DNA of 64,000 nucleotides from Eremophila alpestris peregrina (Eukaryota; Chordata; Aves; Passeriformes; Alaudidae), in assembly GCA_009792885.1 (NCBI GenBank), contig WMCF01000023.1, positions 5,440,633 through 5,504,632 on the forward strand, given 5' to 3'. A program made the translations under genes and the position numbers. Of the stretch, positions 24,811 to 39,284 are shown piece by piece (the first letter of the stretch is position 1; each line of letters begins with the position of its first letter). Under the pieces are notes generated by a model. The model was not told the DNA's origin, did not search any database, and saw nothing but the letters and a program-made list of their open reading frames with translations.

Positions 24811-27189
24811 GCCTTCAGTCACACACCGCTCACTATTTGGGCTCCTCTGTTTCCCCCTATTCCTCCAGAGTAAGCAAAAGCAAGGTCACTGTGCATCCCT
24901 TCAAGGACAGAGCTCCCGGTGTCTGCATGCTGATTTATTGGAGGCTCTGAGTAGCCTCACAGCCGCAGAGAGGGAGCCTGCCTCTCAGTGCAGGCTCTAA
25001 GAACCATTTATTTAAAGAGACAAATATTCTGATTGTTCCTCCACTAGACACAGTCCTCTTTTGAAAGGGCAGAGCAACAAGACCTTGTCCACAGCCATCA
25101 TAACTCCTCTAAAATCCCCCATTTTCGGGAGAGGGTCAATTCAGCTCACGGGGAGTTTTGTTGCTCATTTCACTGCGAGCAAAATCTGCCTCAACCCTAA
25201 AACAAGTTCCAGTGAAAGCTTTATCCATGAATGAAACATCCAGACTAGGAGATTGTTTCGCCCCAATGAGAGATGGGGAAAGGATTTTGACAATAAAATG
25301 CAGGGGGGAAGAAATCCTTTGTCTAAGAGAATAGGAAGATTTTTGTGTGAATAGATTTTCCAGCAGTTAAATCAGTGTATGCAAATTGCCCTTGTGTGCC
25401 AGCAGCCCAGCTGTGTGGGGCAGCAAACGGGGAGTCTTCATGGACTTTCTTTCAGCTGTAACTGGTGCTCCATTTGAAGAAGGACCTTTAAACCTTTAAA
25501 CAGCCCTTGAAGACAAGGCTAGTCCACAGGATGACCTCATGACCTACAGCAATTTAGGCAAGACAGTGGCTGAAGCAGGCTTTGCCTTACTTAATTTTAA
25601 GCAACAAAAGTCACACAAGTGTTTAAGGTATGAAGCTGGTCTCACTGAACTCCTGCAGGCAGGAGAGCAGCACTTTAGGCACAACAGAGTTTGCAGAGAA
25701 GGTTTAGGGATCCCTGATATGTCCTGCCTCAGTGCTTCTCACAGCTCCCACACCTCTATTTCTGAACCCCACTAAATGCTTCCATTATCACTTTGCATAT
25801 AAATAGAGTGGGACCCCGGGTCAGAGCAAAGATTATCCAGGGAAAAGTAGAGGCAGAGGGCAAGGACATACTGATACTTCCTTGGAAACACTCTTCTACC
25901 GTTTTGTCATTCAGGGTCTTCCAGAACCAAGGAGAGAAAACCAATAATTAGGTTAGAAAAATAGCTCAGTGGGATGCACTGCACTGGGAATAATAGACAT
26001 ACCAGAGGACTGCAAGTTAAATACTACAAGTAGTTTGATTCCCTGTTGTCAAAGCCATCTGCTCTGGGGACAAATATGCTTCTTTAAATGATCAGTTCAT
26101 GTAAACTCACATCGTATGAGACTGTTTCCATATAGGAACTGTACCATTTTATGTGGATCTAACCATAAATCCTCTCAGGAAAAGGCAAAGCTCTATGGCC
26201 ATCAAAATTCCCAGGCTGAGACTCCACAAGATACTACACAAGCAGATTTGTGTGCAGGAGCTTAGTCAAGGCCAGTAAGTTCAGATGTGAAGGAAAAATT
26301 AGTTAATGATTTGAACGGTTTGATTTCTCTAAGCTCTCCTGAGAGCTTTGAGAACTTAGAGAAATTTGCCTCAGTTGTTCTGGGAGTCATTTTACAATAA
26401 CAACAAAGTATCAGACAGTATAATTTGGCTTCCTATGGTATTTTGTAGGTGTCACACTGATTTTGCAGATTCTTATATCACCTAGGTTTTGGTGAAAACA
26501 TTTTCAGCTTTTCTACTTTTACTGCCCTCCATTCAAAGGAATTTTTTTTTTCCTCAGATCTGTGCAGTAATGCACCAAATTTCTGAGCCTAGCAGAAGCT
26601 CTTTCTCCTGGAGTGATGGTGAGCCTGAGCTGCAGCAAACAGCCCAGTTTGTATTCCGTCAGTCTTTGATTTTCTGTGTCTTCTCATCATTCTCTGCTAT
26701 ATCAGGACTGGCCAGAAGATAACAGCATCTGAGAGACCAATGAGCAGGAGAGCTGCAGACCCAAAGAGCGAAGTACAAAGGCATCTACAAAAAAAAAAAT
26801 AGGAAAGGTTTTCTGTGCCAGAGCTTGCACAGGCATCATTCCTGACATCACATGCAAAAGAAATCTGTTTGCTGCCCTCAGCCCAGTACAACAACACTGC
26901 AGAACTGGAAGCAGACCAGCTCCACGCAAGCACAGAGAAATAAGATGTCTATTGACAAATTTTCACAGGACACTCAAGGTTGCCTGCAATATTTATTGTG
27001 AAACCGTCTTAGAGTGCAGCAGAAGGGCTGAAAATGAGCAGTGTCAGCACTCATTCCCGGGGCCCTTTGAGAGTTAAAGTACAGGCCTCCTTGAAAGCAT
27101 CAGGCCTCTGCAGGGAAAAAAAAAAAAGATATTTTTAAAAAATAATTTTACCCTGCACTTAAACAAGCAGCAGACAACAAAAGATCCCC
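24811..27189. other. Intergenic sequence upstream of ST8SIA5
   Basis: No gene or dispersed repeat recognised. An A run lies at 26789..26800. Confidence 0.55.
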
Positions 27190-27335
27190 TCCAGAGTCTG
27201 AGAAGGATTGGAAGAGCCCTCCAAGACCATTGAGCCCAACCATTCCCCCAACACTGACAGGTCCACATTAGCCCATGTTTCTAAGTGCTGCATCCACCTG
27301 TTTTTATAACATTTCCAGCATGACAGACACAAGCT
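27190..27335 (-). mobile_element. CR1 LINE 3' fragment, minus orientation
   Basis: The stretch aaggattggaagagccctccaagaccattgagcccaaccattcccccaacactg is the reverse complement of a common CR1 3' end, which normally reads cagtgttgggg...tcttggagg. The last bases of the tail are degraded. It is short and old. Confidence 0.75.
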
Positions 27336-30300
27336 CAGAATGGGTATTCCTGCATCCATTCTTGGAGCACAGACTTCAAAGTCTAAAGCAAATCTGGCAA
27401 AATGGATCTTAATATGAAGCTGCCAGAAGCAGTCAGACTTACACGTGTCTGGCCTTTATTTGTTGCATGTGAGCTGCTTGCTAAATATCACCAGAGATAA
27501 TCTGTCACAAGAAACTCCTCCAGCCTGAGCAGCGAGACTCTGAGTGATCTAAGACAAACACAAACATGCTCCTTACAGTGACACCCTCCAATGGGAGCTC
27601 ATCATTTGCTCTTAAGGCCAAATGAACCAGGTTTGAATTTATTTATTTTTATAAAAAAAGTTAGCATTAAATCTCAAAGACAGAGAAGCCAAGACCATGC
27701 TACTGAAGCTCTGCATGAGGAAAGACGAATTGGCAAGAGGACAAAATCTGCTAGGGGTTCAAACTCTATTTCTCTTGTGGAGTGAATAAGTTCATCTCTC
27801 TCTCTCTCTCTCTCTCTCTTAAAAGGACAATGCATAGCCCTTCCTACTGAGCTGCAGTTTATTTTTTAATGCAAATTAACTAGAAAAATTCATTTTTGAT
27901 AGGCAGGTCTGATTGGGAATTTTTTAAGTATCTTTCACTGAACCTGTCATTTGAATCAGTGTTTGACTGATCACGCATTCTAATTTCAGCTGAAAGCAAG
28001 GGTATTTCGTGTCTGGGACAGCAGACCTGCCTCTTGGTTGTTTAAATCACAGAACACATAACTGAACATGTTAAACTCACAGAATCATGCACGTTCAGAG
28101 TAAAACAAGACATACTTCACATTCCCCTTCAGGATTTTTTCTCTTCCTGCCTGCTCAGCCATTCTCGTCTTCATGGCTGTTATTCAGACCAAAGAACTTC
28201 ACAGCCAGCATTGCAGAATACTATGGGCTGTAAACAGTTTGAGTAGAACCCTTTTTACACCTCATTTCCCCCCTAAATTAGAATTAAATCATGTCTATTT
28301 ACAGTTTCTACAATGCTTGTGTAAACTGCTAGATCACTGATTTTGCAAAGAGCTGGCACATAGGTATATGGCTGGAAGGTTCTGCTGAATACGAAACTCA
28401 TAAACATATGCTTATCAATATTAATTCTTCTGCAGCTATAAAACATGAATTTATTAGCATAATCGAGTGCTTAACACAATGTCTAGTCCCCCATCACTGC
28501 CACAAATCCATATGTCTTAAACTGAGAAAGTGAAGGAAGCTGAAAGGATTCAGCTAAGAGGTAAACATTTATTTTCTTCTGAGTTTGGTTCGGCCACCTG
28601 AAGATGACAGTGGCTAATTTGGCACCAGGCTCCTACCTGTGACAGCTGAACTAGAGAACATGTCCTGAACATAACATATGGTCTGTACACTGGATATACA
28701 TTACGTCATCCCTTTAATCATGACCAATTTTCTTCCAATTATGGGTCACATAGAGCCCCTTATGGGGGAAAAATGACCCAGTGCATAAAATACTCTTTTT
28801 TAACCCTGCTGACATCATCTCTGTTGGAAAAGGAATGATGTCTTCCTCAAAGGAATAAGGTCTTCTGGCAGGAAGCTCTGCAGAGGCTGCCTTGGCTGCA
28901 GTGCTGTACATTTACTGTTGACAGCTCCTTATAGCAGAGCCTGCTTAAATGTATAGCCAAAACTCAGTGCTGGGGACATCTCTGCTTTCCTAGTGACATT
29001 TCCATATTCCTAGAAAACACAGGAAGTTAAATGTGCTAGTTATAGTCCTATTCAGGCTCACAGCCCTGGAAATAACTGAGAACAGTGGAAGCCCAGACTC
29101 TCTGCAGAGAAAACGAAACAGGACCCAAATTATTTTACAAGAATCATCAGTAATAAACATTAGTTTGATTTTGGAGCACTGCATGGGAGGCCTGAGTTTA
29201 GCAACAAACCAAGGGGACTTAGATGTTGGCAGGATCACAGATGGGTCAACGGTTTTCCGTGGCCAGCAGTTGCTCCCAAAGAAGAAATGTGATCCTGCCT
29301 CTATTCCAAACAAGTCATAACTCCCACCTAGTTCACCAAAACCACCTTTAAAACATTGCAGTGAAAGCCTGGGAAGTGCTGGAATTAGTGGCACTCACTC
29401 TAATGGGTGTTGAAAGATTGATATTTCTTTTGGATGAAAATATTCTAACAGTAACACCACAGTGAACAAGTATTTCCTGTGACCAGAATAAGGATCACAC
29501 ATCATCTAATGCTGAAAACCACAATTAATAATTATTTCACTATTTCAACAATACATTTTTACAGCAAAAGTGAAAATGGTAATCCCACATTTTTTAAAAA
29601 TACATAGTATGGCATATAAAGTGAGATTAATTCACACAGAGAGCGTATCAGAGTTTGGAATACGTTTTGCTCTGTCAGCGAGTGACCTTAATCAGAATGG
29701 ATGTAAATGTGAAAATGAAACTTCCTCTGAACTATCATATAATTAAAACCTTCAAATTTTTACACTGCTCTTCTAATCAAGATGTAACAGAGGCCTATTA
29801 CAGAAAATTATTTAGGAAAAGTTACAGGGATAACTTTTCATCTCAGTTCTGCAGTTTAAAGGAATGAATTGTATTCCTCTTGAATGAACCATCAGCTTCA
29901 GTTCCCATGACCTTCCAAGCAGCCCAGATATTCAGGTTTTGAGCCATTCCTCATTATGCCCTCCAACAGCACTAATTACAGTGCTGGCTACACATATTAT
30001 TAACCTAACTGTTCAGCTGAGTTACTCTTCTAGCCAAAGCTAGTATGTATTCAGACACATCACAATTTTTAAATAATCCATGCTAGTCCATGCTTAGTTC
30101 AGTCCATGACAAAAATCATTAATTTAAAAGAAAAAATCCATCTGACTTCTGTGGTGTTTAAAAATCTATTTTTAAAAATCTGTTCTTCATGAAGCATATT
30201 TTATTTTGCTCTTCTGGCACTGTGAAAATGCCAACTGGAACCTGGACAAGGAATCTGGAAGACAAACACCTCTACCCTTACAGCACTGTGACCAGACACG

Positions 30301-31007
30301 TCTTTCTTCCCCTCTTGGGGCAGGCTGGATTGAGCTTTCAAGCCCTGCACAGTCTGGTCTGAGCTGAAACTGGCCACAGAGGTGGCTATTAATACAACTG
30401 GTGGCCATTTCAAATTCCTTCCTTTGGATCTGGGATCTGCCATGAGGCCCTGGGCCATGCTTTCCTGTGTTAGGGTAACAAATAAATACCATTCCTGGAA
30501 CAGTCAGACACTGCAGCCAGGCATCAGCTGAGTCAGCTCCTGCCATGAGCATTTGTAATTTGTCCAGGCAAGAAGGAAAGGTGAGAGTGGGATTTATTAG
30601 CCCCTTTGGCAGACAGCAGGAATTGCAATTTGGAAGTCGTGTCTGGTAGCATGGAAACAGCTCAGCTTGCAAACAAGTGCAAAACCAAGACAATAATGAT
30701 CCATTATGCTGCCAAACAAGTTTGAGAGTCTCAAGGGCAGCACCAGCCACCCAGATGGATAAGTTCCAACCACAGGCAGGACCTGGATCACCCCTGACCT
30801 CTGCCAGCAGCTTGGGCTTTTACAGCACTGTTACAGACAGTGCTGGCATGAGCAGGAAGATGGAGGGCCACAGCCAAAAACACTTAAGCATCTTCCTCCC
30901 CTCAGGATGTTGGGAGTTAAATGAAAATCCTTGTTTAGCTGTTGGCTGCAAGTGAATTGTCCAGGGCTATGATTCAAGTAGAGACTTACAGTGAGATCTT
31001 TAACTCA
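27336..31007. other. Intergenic; CT microsatellite and otherwise unique sequence
   Basis: Contains a (CT)n run at 27795..27819. A cacagaatcat motif at 28079..28089 could be a relic CR1 tail but is too short to call. A minus-strand frame of 187 codons at 30187..30750 has no recognisable similarity. Confidence 0.5.
27795..27819. repeat. (CT)n microsatellite
   Basis: About 12 uninterrupted CT units. It could be polymorphic in length. Confidence 0.95.
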
Positions 31008-31102
31008 GCCTGAAATAGTGGAAGATGTCCCTGCCCATGGCAATGGTTGGAAGAAGATGGTCTTTAAGGTCCTTTCCAATCCAAATTGTGATTCTATGAT
31101 TT
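31008..31102 (+). mobile_element. CR1 LINE tail-only fragment
   Basis: cagcctgaaatagtggaagatgtccctgcccatgg continues to tctttaaggtcctttccaatcc and ends tgtgattctatgatt. Only the last ~95 bp of a CR1 are present, a severely 5'-truncated insertion. Confidence 0.88.
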
Positions 31103-34046
31103 ATGATGACTCCATTGACATTAGCTATATTCCAACTACTTCCAGTGCTGTATTCCATATGTTTCTTTCTAAAACAGGACCACCAGTAACCAGTACATTC
31201 ATCAGTCAGAAAATTTTCCACTTTTATCCACAGTCTTTGGTGGCAGTATTGACCTCTTGCTGGAGACCCTGTAACATGGATTCATTCAAGCTGTGCACAA
31301 TCAGCTGGAGATGTGTTTTTATTTTCTCTAAGAACCTAAAAGGGGGAAGACAGAATGGTAGTTTATCCACAGCCAATATTAATATCCAACACCATATGGC
31401 CTACAGGATCCAGTGCTCTGGAAGCAGATATTAAGGAAATGCCTTTGATGGGGAGAGACGTCCTCAGAAGATTGGGGATGAGGAGAGGGAAGCACAGCAT
31501 GGCGTTCAACCAGAATAGTTTTTATTTTTTCCAGAATGTTCCCGTCAGCATCACCTTTACTTAAACATCACTTTCAATCAGCTTTTTAATTTTTTCCAGG
31601 TGTATCCAGCAGCTCCTCTGGAGCTAAGAAATTTGTGCGTGGGTTTTCTTTCACGCACTGTGGGTAGGAAGGTATGTGGGAACTATAATTCAGTCACTCT
31701 AAATCACATGTAGCTGAAGCTTGAAAGAAAAATAATAATAAATGGTTCAGATTGTCAGGCTCAATGCAATTCTCAATCAATTAAAGCTTATTTTAGTACC
31801 AGGGTAGTTTATTTTTATAATGTTCTCCTGGCATTTTGATGCTTTCATGTTACTGTGTAGCTAAAAGGTCTTGCTGGGAACAAATTGCTCTTGGTAAAGC
31901 ATTCTCTGAACTACAATTTCAGTTTCAATGATAATAAATATCAAATGATAATAAATAATACCCACAAGAGCAAACAGCAGTAAGAAAAGGGCTACTGGCA
32001 GTGAGAGAGAGAAAGGATTTGTACCCAGGTAAGGGAGGAAGATAAACCAAGGGCTCAAGCACAGTAAAACCATGGCTGTTTGGAATCAGAGTCTACAAAG
32101 TATTCTTCAATGCACTTGACTTCAAATGTAATTCAGGGTACTGAGACATTAAACAGTGAAAATTCACCAGTGAAGATATTCCTCTACCAGTTTGCTGCTT
32201 CTTTTTATGAATGGTTAAAATTAAATACTGCGTCTGCATTTTAGATCTGATTTTTGTGCTGCTATCATGGTTCCCCTTTCACAGATACGGATTGCCTAAA
32301 TCAGAATTTCTCTTTTGCTGCACTTGAGAATTTGAACCACAGTGTCAGATTCACATGGAAGGTTTTCAAATGTTGTTTAATTGGTGAGGAGACCTCTTCC
32401 CTGATGTGACAATAAGAACCATAACTAGCACTGTTCGTAGGTCCTTGCAGTGCATGAAAGCAGCTGGCAAACAAGAACAACGCTGCAAGTTCACCTCTGC
32501 TGGAATCACAGACAAAATATTTGATTAATTAGAAGAGTAATAATCACAATAAGTTGTTCTTAATTTTTTTTCACTGTGGCTTAGATAAAGATATTATGGA
32601 GGACTTATATATTAAACTGTTGCACACTGTGATTATAAACTGATTTCACTTTTGTTGTAAGCTTTGCCAAGCAAGGGAATTAAAAGCAAAGTGGGAAGGG
32701 TGCATGAAGAATGTCCCTTACCACTGTTCAATTTACAGATTTCCAGCCTCCTAGTTGCTCTTGCTTTTCCTTATTTGGAGCCATCCCTCACAATACACTG
32801 TTCCAGGTAGAGGTTTTCTATTTTCCTTTCCCAGCTGGAAAAATGGGCCATATCAAACAGGAATTAATAGGAAAATTAAGTCCTTCCAGCGCAAGAGGGA
32901 GCTATGGCAGGGTCATCAGTTTCCCTCTGGCAGCTCATGCTCAGGTGCTGGCCCCTCAGTTTGAATACCACTACAGGTTTGGCTTGGAAATATAAGCAGT
33001 TCAGATCTGTACATTCAGAATCCTTCTGCTCTGGACAAAGGAAGGACAAACGTTTTTCCTCAGCACTTCTCCTTCCAGCTGATGAAGCAGAATCAGCTGG
33101 CACTGCAAAAATCAGTGTTTTCACAACAAACACTGTGCTGTGACACATCACCTTAGCTAAGACAGTCACCAGCTCTACAGGAATACACACCTTGCTCTGG
33201 GCCACACACCTGGCAAATCCCTGCAAGCTCTGACCAGCCCTACACACAGCTCCAGACCTGAGTTCACCAGCTGCTGCCTGGCATCAGCACATCACCTCCC
33301 CTAAAATACTCAGAAAAGCCATTAACTCTACACTTCGTATCCACTGTATGTCCTTGTAATCTCCACTCTCCCATCACAATACGTCTGTGCTCCAGAAATT
33401 AGTATGTTCCTGTTAACAGTTCTATCTCCCCAGTTGGTAGTGCAGAGTTACACAGCTACAAAAAGTTACAGTTCAATATCCATCCAAGGTGATTTCAAAC
33501 TACAGCTCCAAATGTTTCATACCCCATTTGCTTTAGTAGGTTATTAATATTAAATGTAAAAGCTTCAATTAAACAATCATTAATGATTTTGCTACTTTTG
33601 CAGAACTATCCTGTCTTATTTTAATGTAAAACCCTGAACAGCAGGCCAAAAAACAAAGTCCATCCTTATCTTCATTGGAGTGGGGACAGCAGCCCTAACT
33701 ATAATTTGCTAATTAGCTGTAGGTTTGGGCTCAGCTCCATGTTTTACCAGGCTTCCTTCCTGCCTTCAAGCAGAGCTGCACCACAGTGCTGAGATCTCAA
33801 GGCTGGCTTGGCAAGGCAATATGGGACTGCTGTGGTAGCCTGGCTGCTTCCAGCACCTGAACCATGACTTCTGCAAGCTGAGGGGGAGTCGTCTGCCACC
33901 TGGTCGGCTCAACCCACAGTGCAGGTGGGTGCCTTTGCCCTCCTCAGCACCTCTTCCCTCATTTCTGAACCAGCACTCATAGCATTTCATGGCCTTGCAG
34001 GTGTACTGCAGAAGGGCCAAGGACAACTTTCCACTTACTATGTAAG
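31103..34046. other. Intergenic, no feature
   Basis: Unique-looking sequence. I found no gene, RNA gene or dispersed repeat. Confidence 0.5.
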
Positions 34047-34203
34047 AAAAAAAAAAAAAACCCAAACAAACAAGCAAACAAACAAACAAAAAAACCCTCA
34101 AAACCCCGAAACCAACAAGCAAACAACAAAAAACCTAAACAAACACACCCCCCCCCCCAAAAAAAGAGGAACAAACAAAAACAAAGAAAAAGAAACAAAA
34201 AAA
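34047..34203 (+). repeat. A-rich AAAC-type low-complexity block with C11 run
   Basis: An A14 run is followed by (aaac)n-like sequence with cccc interruptions, a C11 run at 34148..34158, and more A-rich aaacaaa units. The block is almost G-free on the plus strand. It is a simple-repeat expansion, and no retroposon body is visible next to it. Confidence 0.85.
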
Positions 34204-35167
34204 CCTGCTGCCTTTTAACATATGATTTTGCCAGTTTAAGATCCTAAGATCCCACTCCTGCAAGAGCAGGATCCACCTGACTGAGCACAGGCCCACTTCC
34301 CTATGCCACCCCATCCCAAAGTCCTTGACATGCCTGTTAAAGATGGGCAAAATATCATGCACAGTTCTTGGAAATCTTGGTGTTAACAGCACTGAGCAGA
34401 GATGAGTCTGACTCCCACCATCACTGAATATGGCCTACACTCACCCAAACCCTCCAGGCACTTACGTGGGATGTAGTCAATACACTCTGTAGAGAATGAG
34501 AGCTCTTTTAATCCCAAAGTACCCCAAAAATACGTCAAATGACTCACATCCCCAAAACACCTTTTTCTTTCCTGAGACTAACAGGAGCTTTGGATGACCA
34601 TTTCAGCTGAGGTGGGATGGCAAGAGGGCCAAGTGCGAAAACAGCAAGGAAACGAGCTGATGTCAGGTAAATAACATTAGGAAGTGAGCTATGATGTTTT
34701 CCACTTAATATTTAATCCACTCAAAGTGCCAGTCTTAAATCCAGTAAAAATGTCGCAGAAAATCACACTTCCTCCAGCCACCTACCACTGAAGGCAGACA
34801 AAGCTACAGAATTTTACCCAGATTTCCACTTTTACCCTGGTCCTTTTGTTTCTCTCCCATAGCTACTGCAGATGATCATCAGCAAATGAATAAAACATAC
34901 TTCCATGTGAATGGAACAACATGTGCCAGCTTTGCTGCTGGCGTTCTGTCCACATGACTAGCACTCCCCTTTGCTAACCCTTCTTCCCTCTTCTGCTGTT
35001 AACCCTCCACTCACAGACAAAAGGAAAATAAAGCAAACCTTGGGTACATCAAAAAATGGTCTGGGATGAGATGGGGGGAGTTCTATTTCCATGCAACATA
35101 AGAGAATTGGGTACTTTAAAATAACAGGTCTCCTAGAACTGAAAGATTTTTAAAAGCAAGAAAAATT

Positions 35168-35215
35168 AAATAGTTTGAAACTATAAAAAGGAAATAATTT
35201 GAAACAATAAAAAGG
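35168..35215. repeat. 24-bp tandem duplication
   Basis: Two abutting 24-bp units (35168..35191 and 35192..35215), aaatagtttgaaac... and aaataatttgaaac..., with two or three differences between them. Confidence 0.85.
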
Positions 35216-36610
35216 AAATGCCCATTTATATTGAAGGTAGCTTTTGTACCTCCCTGCCATAAGCCAAGTGCTTAGTGAGCTTCAAAAACTGCTCTGATGA
35301 TCCATGCAAAGGGTAAGATCATTGACAGCTTCACAGACTGCATATGAACACCTCAAAATCACTGTGTGAGCCATTTAGACTTCCCTCAGCTCAGCTATTC
35401 TGTATTCATCTGCCAAGAAGGTGTGGCACAGGGACAGCTTGCATGACCTGAAGCATTTATTATTCAATATTATTCTGTATTTTCATGTTCTTCAGTAAGA
35501 TGCCTGACCTCCAGGTTACCCCACAGGGACAGCAGGGAATGACGGCAGGAATATAAAATGAAAAAATACTAATGTTTGCATAATTTGGCCCCTGGATGAA
35601 ATCTCAGAGTGAAATCAGAAGATCTAAAGATTAAGAGAGTCTGCCCTGTATTTTAGGTTATATTTCACCTTTTGGCCATCTCAGTTGGCTGCAGAATAAA
35701 TATCACCTGCTGTGGCAATAACGAATACAGTTTACTGGGGCTAAAGCCCCTGGTACAGTGCTTTATTTGCCTTGAACACTTCAGGAAAAGGAGTTAGAGT
35801 GCCTGCAAAAGAAATCTTCATTTATTGCACCATTTGAAGGCTAGCAGAGAAACCCTCAAACAACAAGCAGTTGACAAATGGGTAAATGCCAGATTTCACT
35901 GAGTTCTGCCAGGGTGTATTTGGCCATGTATTTTTTTGTTTGTGCATCCCCCATAAAGTTGAATCATTGGGCAAATTTTGCTTAATCAAGAGCCTAAGCC
36001 AGTACATGTTTAAATCAATGGGAGGCAGTCTTGATTTCCAAGGGAGGAATGGGAATCTAAATCACTTTATTGTCAACTCAGGCTCACTTTTTTTGTTCTC
36101 ACAGCAAAATCTATTGCTCAAGTGGCTTTAACATACCCCTGTTACCATCAGTAATAGAGATTTTTATTCCAGCAAGTGGCCAAGCACCACCCACAAGCTT
36201 TTAAAGCCCTGGGGAAAGCTTAGAGCAACCTTGGGAAGCATCCAATACCATACTGGACTGATACATAGAATAGCTATTTCAAGCTCTTTTCTCTATTTGT
36301 AACCATCCTGGATAAAAAGGCATTAACTAATTATTTTAATTGCACTTTTTGTACTGTTTCTCATGGGACCTGGACTGCAGCTGCCTCAGCTTGATCCCAT
36401 CTGGCTGGGGGATGGGATGCTATATAAAATGGGTTTTCTCCAGAGTGAATGGTGCTTTCTGCTGCAGCTGTCTATGTTGTGGTGGGGGAGCTATTGGAAC
36501 AGGTGTGTGGCACAGAAATGCTCCCTGGTTTGAAACTATCTGATAGACTACAGCAGGAAAACCTCAGCCAGCTCCACAGGAACAAACCCAGATAAACTGA
36601 TAAACTCTTC

Positions 36611-36634
36611 CCGCCCCCCCCCCCCCCCCGCCCC
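36611..36634 (-). repeat. C16 homopolymer with flanking CCG/GCCCC (G-quadruplex-prone on minus strand)
   Basis: C runs from 36614 to 36629, flanked by ccg and gcccc, giving a nearly pure G tract on the minus strand. This is a mutation-prone tract and a potential G-quadruplex or i-motif. The exact count may be affected by sequencing error. Confidence 0.85.
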
Positions 36635-39284
36635 TATCTCTTTGGTGGGGAGGAAAGCTCACAGTGATTACTTTTAAAAGAATAAACACCTTTGTGGGAC
36701 CAATGCCTTGAAAATCTTATTGATGCCCTTATTTTCAACCAGAATTTTCTTCATTTCTGAGGGCAGAATGTCGCAACTGTTTGGAAGAGTCATGATCTCA
36801 CAGGCATGAGTTATCTGCAACAAGGCTCAGATCACTTATGGAAAAATATGCTGTTAGGAATGGAGCAAAGGAAAACACCCCCACAGAAACCTGATTAATC
36901 AAGTACAACTGCCAGCAAGCACAGAAGAGAGATTGTGCTTTTTAGGAGACATTTTTTAGTGCAGATGAGCTTCTGCTCCCCTCCAAGTGACATTGTTCTG
37001 TTTTCCCTACTCCCATTACTATTTCAGGCCTGGTGGAAGTCTTGGTGCCTCAAACTCCATACTCATTTTGCTTGGGTTCCAGTCTTTTACACAAACTTAG
37101 TGAGATGTAAACTGGGGAAGGTAACTGGGATTTCCAACCAGGCTATCACTGCTAAAAGTCTGTGTTTCCTCCTGAAAAACCTGCTCAGGTTAAAGAGGAG
37201 TTACATCAGTGTCAGAGACACTGAGATGGGTGTAAACATTCCCAGGAGCTGGTCAGATCCTGTTTTGCAAAGGTATCATCCTATTCTAAACTTGCTACTG
37301 GGAACCTCTTTGTTCAGGGTGGACTAGGGGGTGACATTTACCCCCAATACAAACAGAATGTGATAATCAGAAATGGAAATCACTACTTCTCCAAGTGTGA
37401 TGTTAGGGAGTTAACTTTCCTCCCTCTTTGTTATTTCAGTTCATTTTCTGAAAAAAATAACAGATGTGCCCAGAGACCAGAAGAGGAGCTTTGGGAAATA
37501 TTCCTGTTTTTTTCACTAAACAAATTCTGACAAGTTGAACATCCAAAGTACAGCAGCTCCCTTCCCCTCTCTGACCTTCGCCTTCCAGCTTGGGGAGGTT
37601 GTCAAAGGCCTGTCCTCCTTCCCTCACAATATCTGCATCTGCAGCCTGGTCTGTGCACTTGCTTGCAAGTTACCCTGGGGTGAAACAACATCTCCTGACT
37701 CTGGAAGAGACAAAATTATATCATTATACTATATTTTAGGTGCAGATTGGGTTTTCTTTGATTCTCCTACATCTGCACAGTTGCTTAATTAAAGTGCAGC
37801 ATCTGGTCTAACAGGCCCTAATTAAAAATAAAATAAAAGACCACTTTTTCAAATAGTTCCAACTAACTGTTCCAGACTATATTATTTTATGGAAAAGTTC
37901 ATGGTGTGCCAGGGCAGAATGGCTTTTTAATAAAGGAAACATGAAGCTGCATCATTTCAAGCACTACAACCTGGCTTAAACTGGAATAGCAATGGAAAAA
38001 TCAAACCTGTCCTGCTCTCAGCCACCTGTGTTGTTGCACTGCTCCTCATCTTGTACAGCCTTAGTGTTTGCATGGGTTTTCCATGATTAACTGAGAGGTA
38101 ATCCAGTTTAGAATAAACCGAGCAGGAAAATAATTTTAAAGGTTAGTTTTCAAATGTTTGTTCCCAACAAACAAACAGACAAACAAACAAACAGACCCAA
38201 AAATGGGAGAAGGGATGCTATGAATTTGAAGATGAAGGGGTGAGAAGGCTGGATGCTTTTGGCAGTGGTGCTGCTTTCTGTCAGCTGAAATTGCTTGGAG
38301 AGTGATGGCCTGAAAAAGTGACTTGCGACATTCTCACACAAGCCCCACTGAAGTCTTTGGACAGCATCGCATCACATCTCTTTACTTCTGCTCACCACAG
38401 GCTGGTTCTCCAACAAAGCCAGTCCAGTTCAAGCAGGCAGGAGGATACGAAAGTGTCACGCAAGTGTGCAGGACAGAAAGCCCAAGAGCTTTCTGTAGAG
38501 ATGGAGGATTTTAAGCACAAAAGAGCTGCTGCCTCGTCATGACCCCTCGTGTCCCCTGGGGAGTGGTGCATGGCTTGCATTCCCTTGGGAAGGCGGCGGG
38601 GAGGGACGTGCTGGGCTGGATGTTGTGTAACAGAGTTGTGTAGCTGCTCCTGGGCAATTATGTACCGAGTCACAACAGCGATGCTGGAAAGCTCCAGGCA
38701 TCTTCACCAGACTTTGCTGGCCATTAATACAACAGAAGGCTGCTAATGGCATCTGATCGCTTTCTTTGTGCTACTGCTATTTAGGGCTACTCTGAAGGGC
38801 ACAAACTCTTCCCTATTACACAATGTGAGATTCCGGCAAAATTATAACCCTGGGTTTCAGAAGGATGAGTTCTCAAAATGGCAATAAGCTAACGAGATGT
38901 GAACTTTATTTTTCAAGTCTTCGGCCATGAACTGGAAAGGAATCAACTCTTGAAAAGCAAGGATCTCTGATGATAAATGAAATATCATCTAGATAGAGGG
39001 GATGAAAAATTCACTCATGACACTCCATTACTAAAAACCTTTAGGACAACACTTTGGTTATGAACCTTTGCCACTGCAAAGGTCTATTGCACTGCAGCTC
39101 CTGCATGTCCACCCAGCATCCCTGCACATGGAAAACTGCAAAGCACCCCCTGGGGAAGTCCAGGGCATGGCAGTGTTCAGCAGAGGTTTTTAATATGGGA
39201 CAGAAAGAGATATGTCAGCACAGGAAAATGGGCGGCCAGAGGTGTCCTTTACTTCATGTAAAGACAGATCCTGGGGTAGGTCCA

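Larger units (their letters stand above)
34204..39284. other. Intergenic, simple repeats only
   Basis: No gene recognised. Contains a 24-bp tandem pair at 35168..35215, a C16 run at 36614..36629 and a short (acaa)n run at 38167..38191. Confidence 0.5.

Noticed and set aside
30187..30750. 187-codon minus-strand frame
   Set aside because: No recognisable similarity; probably chance.
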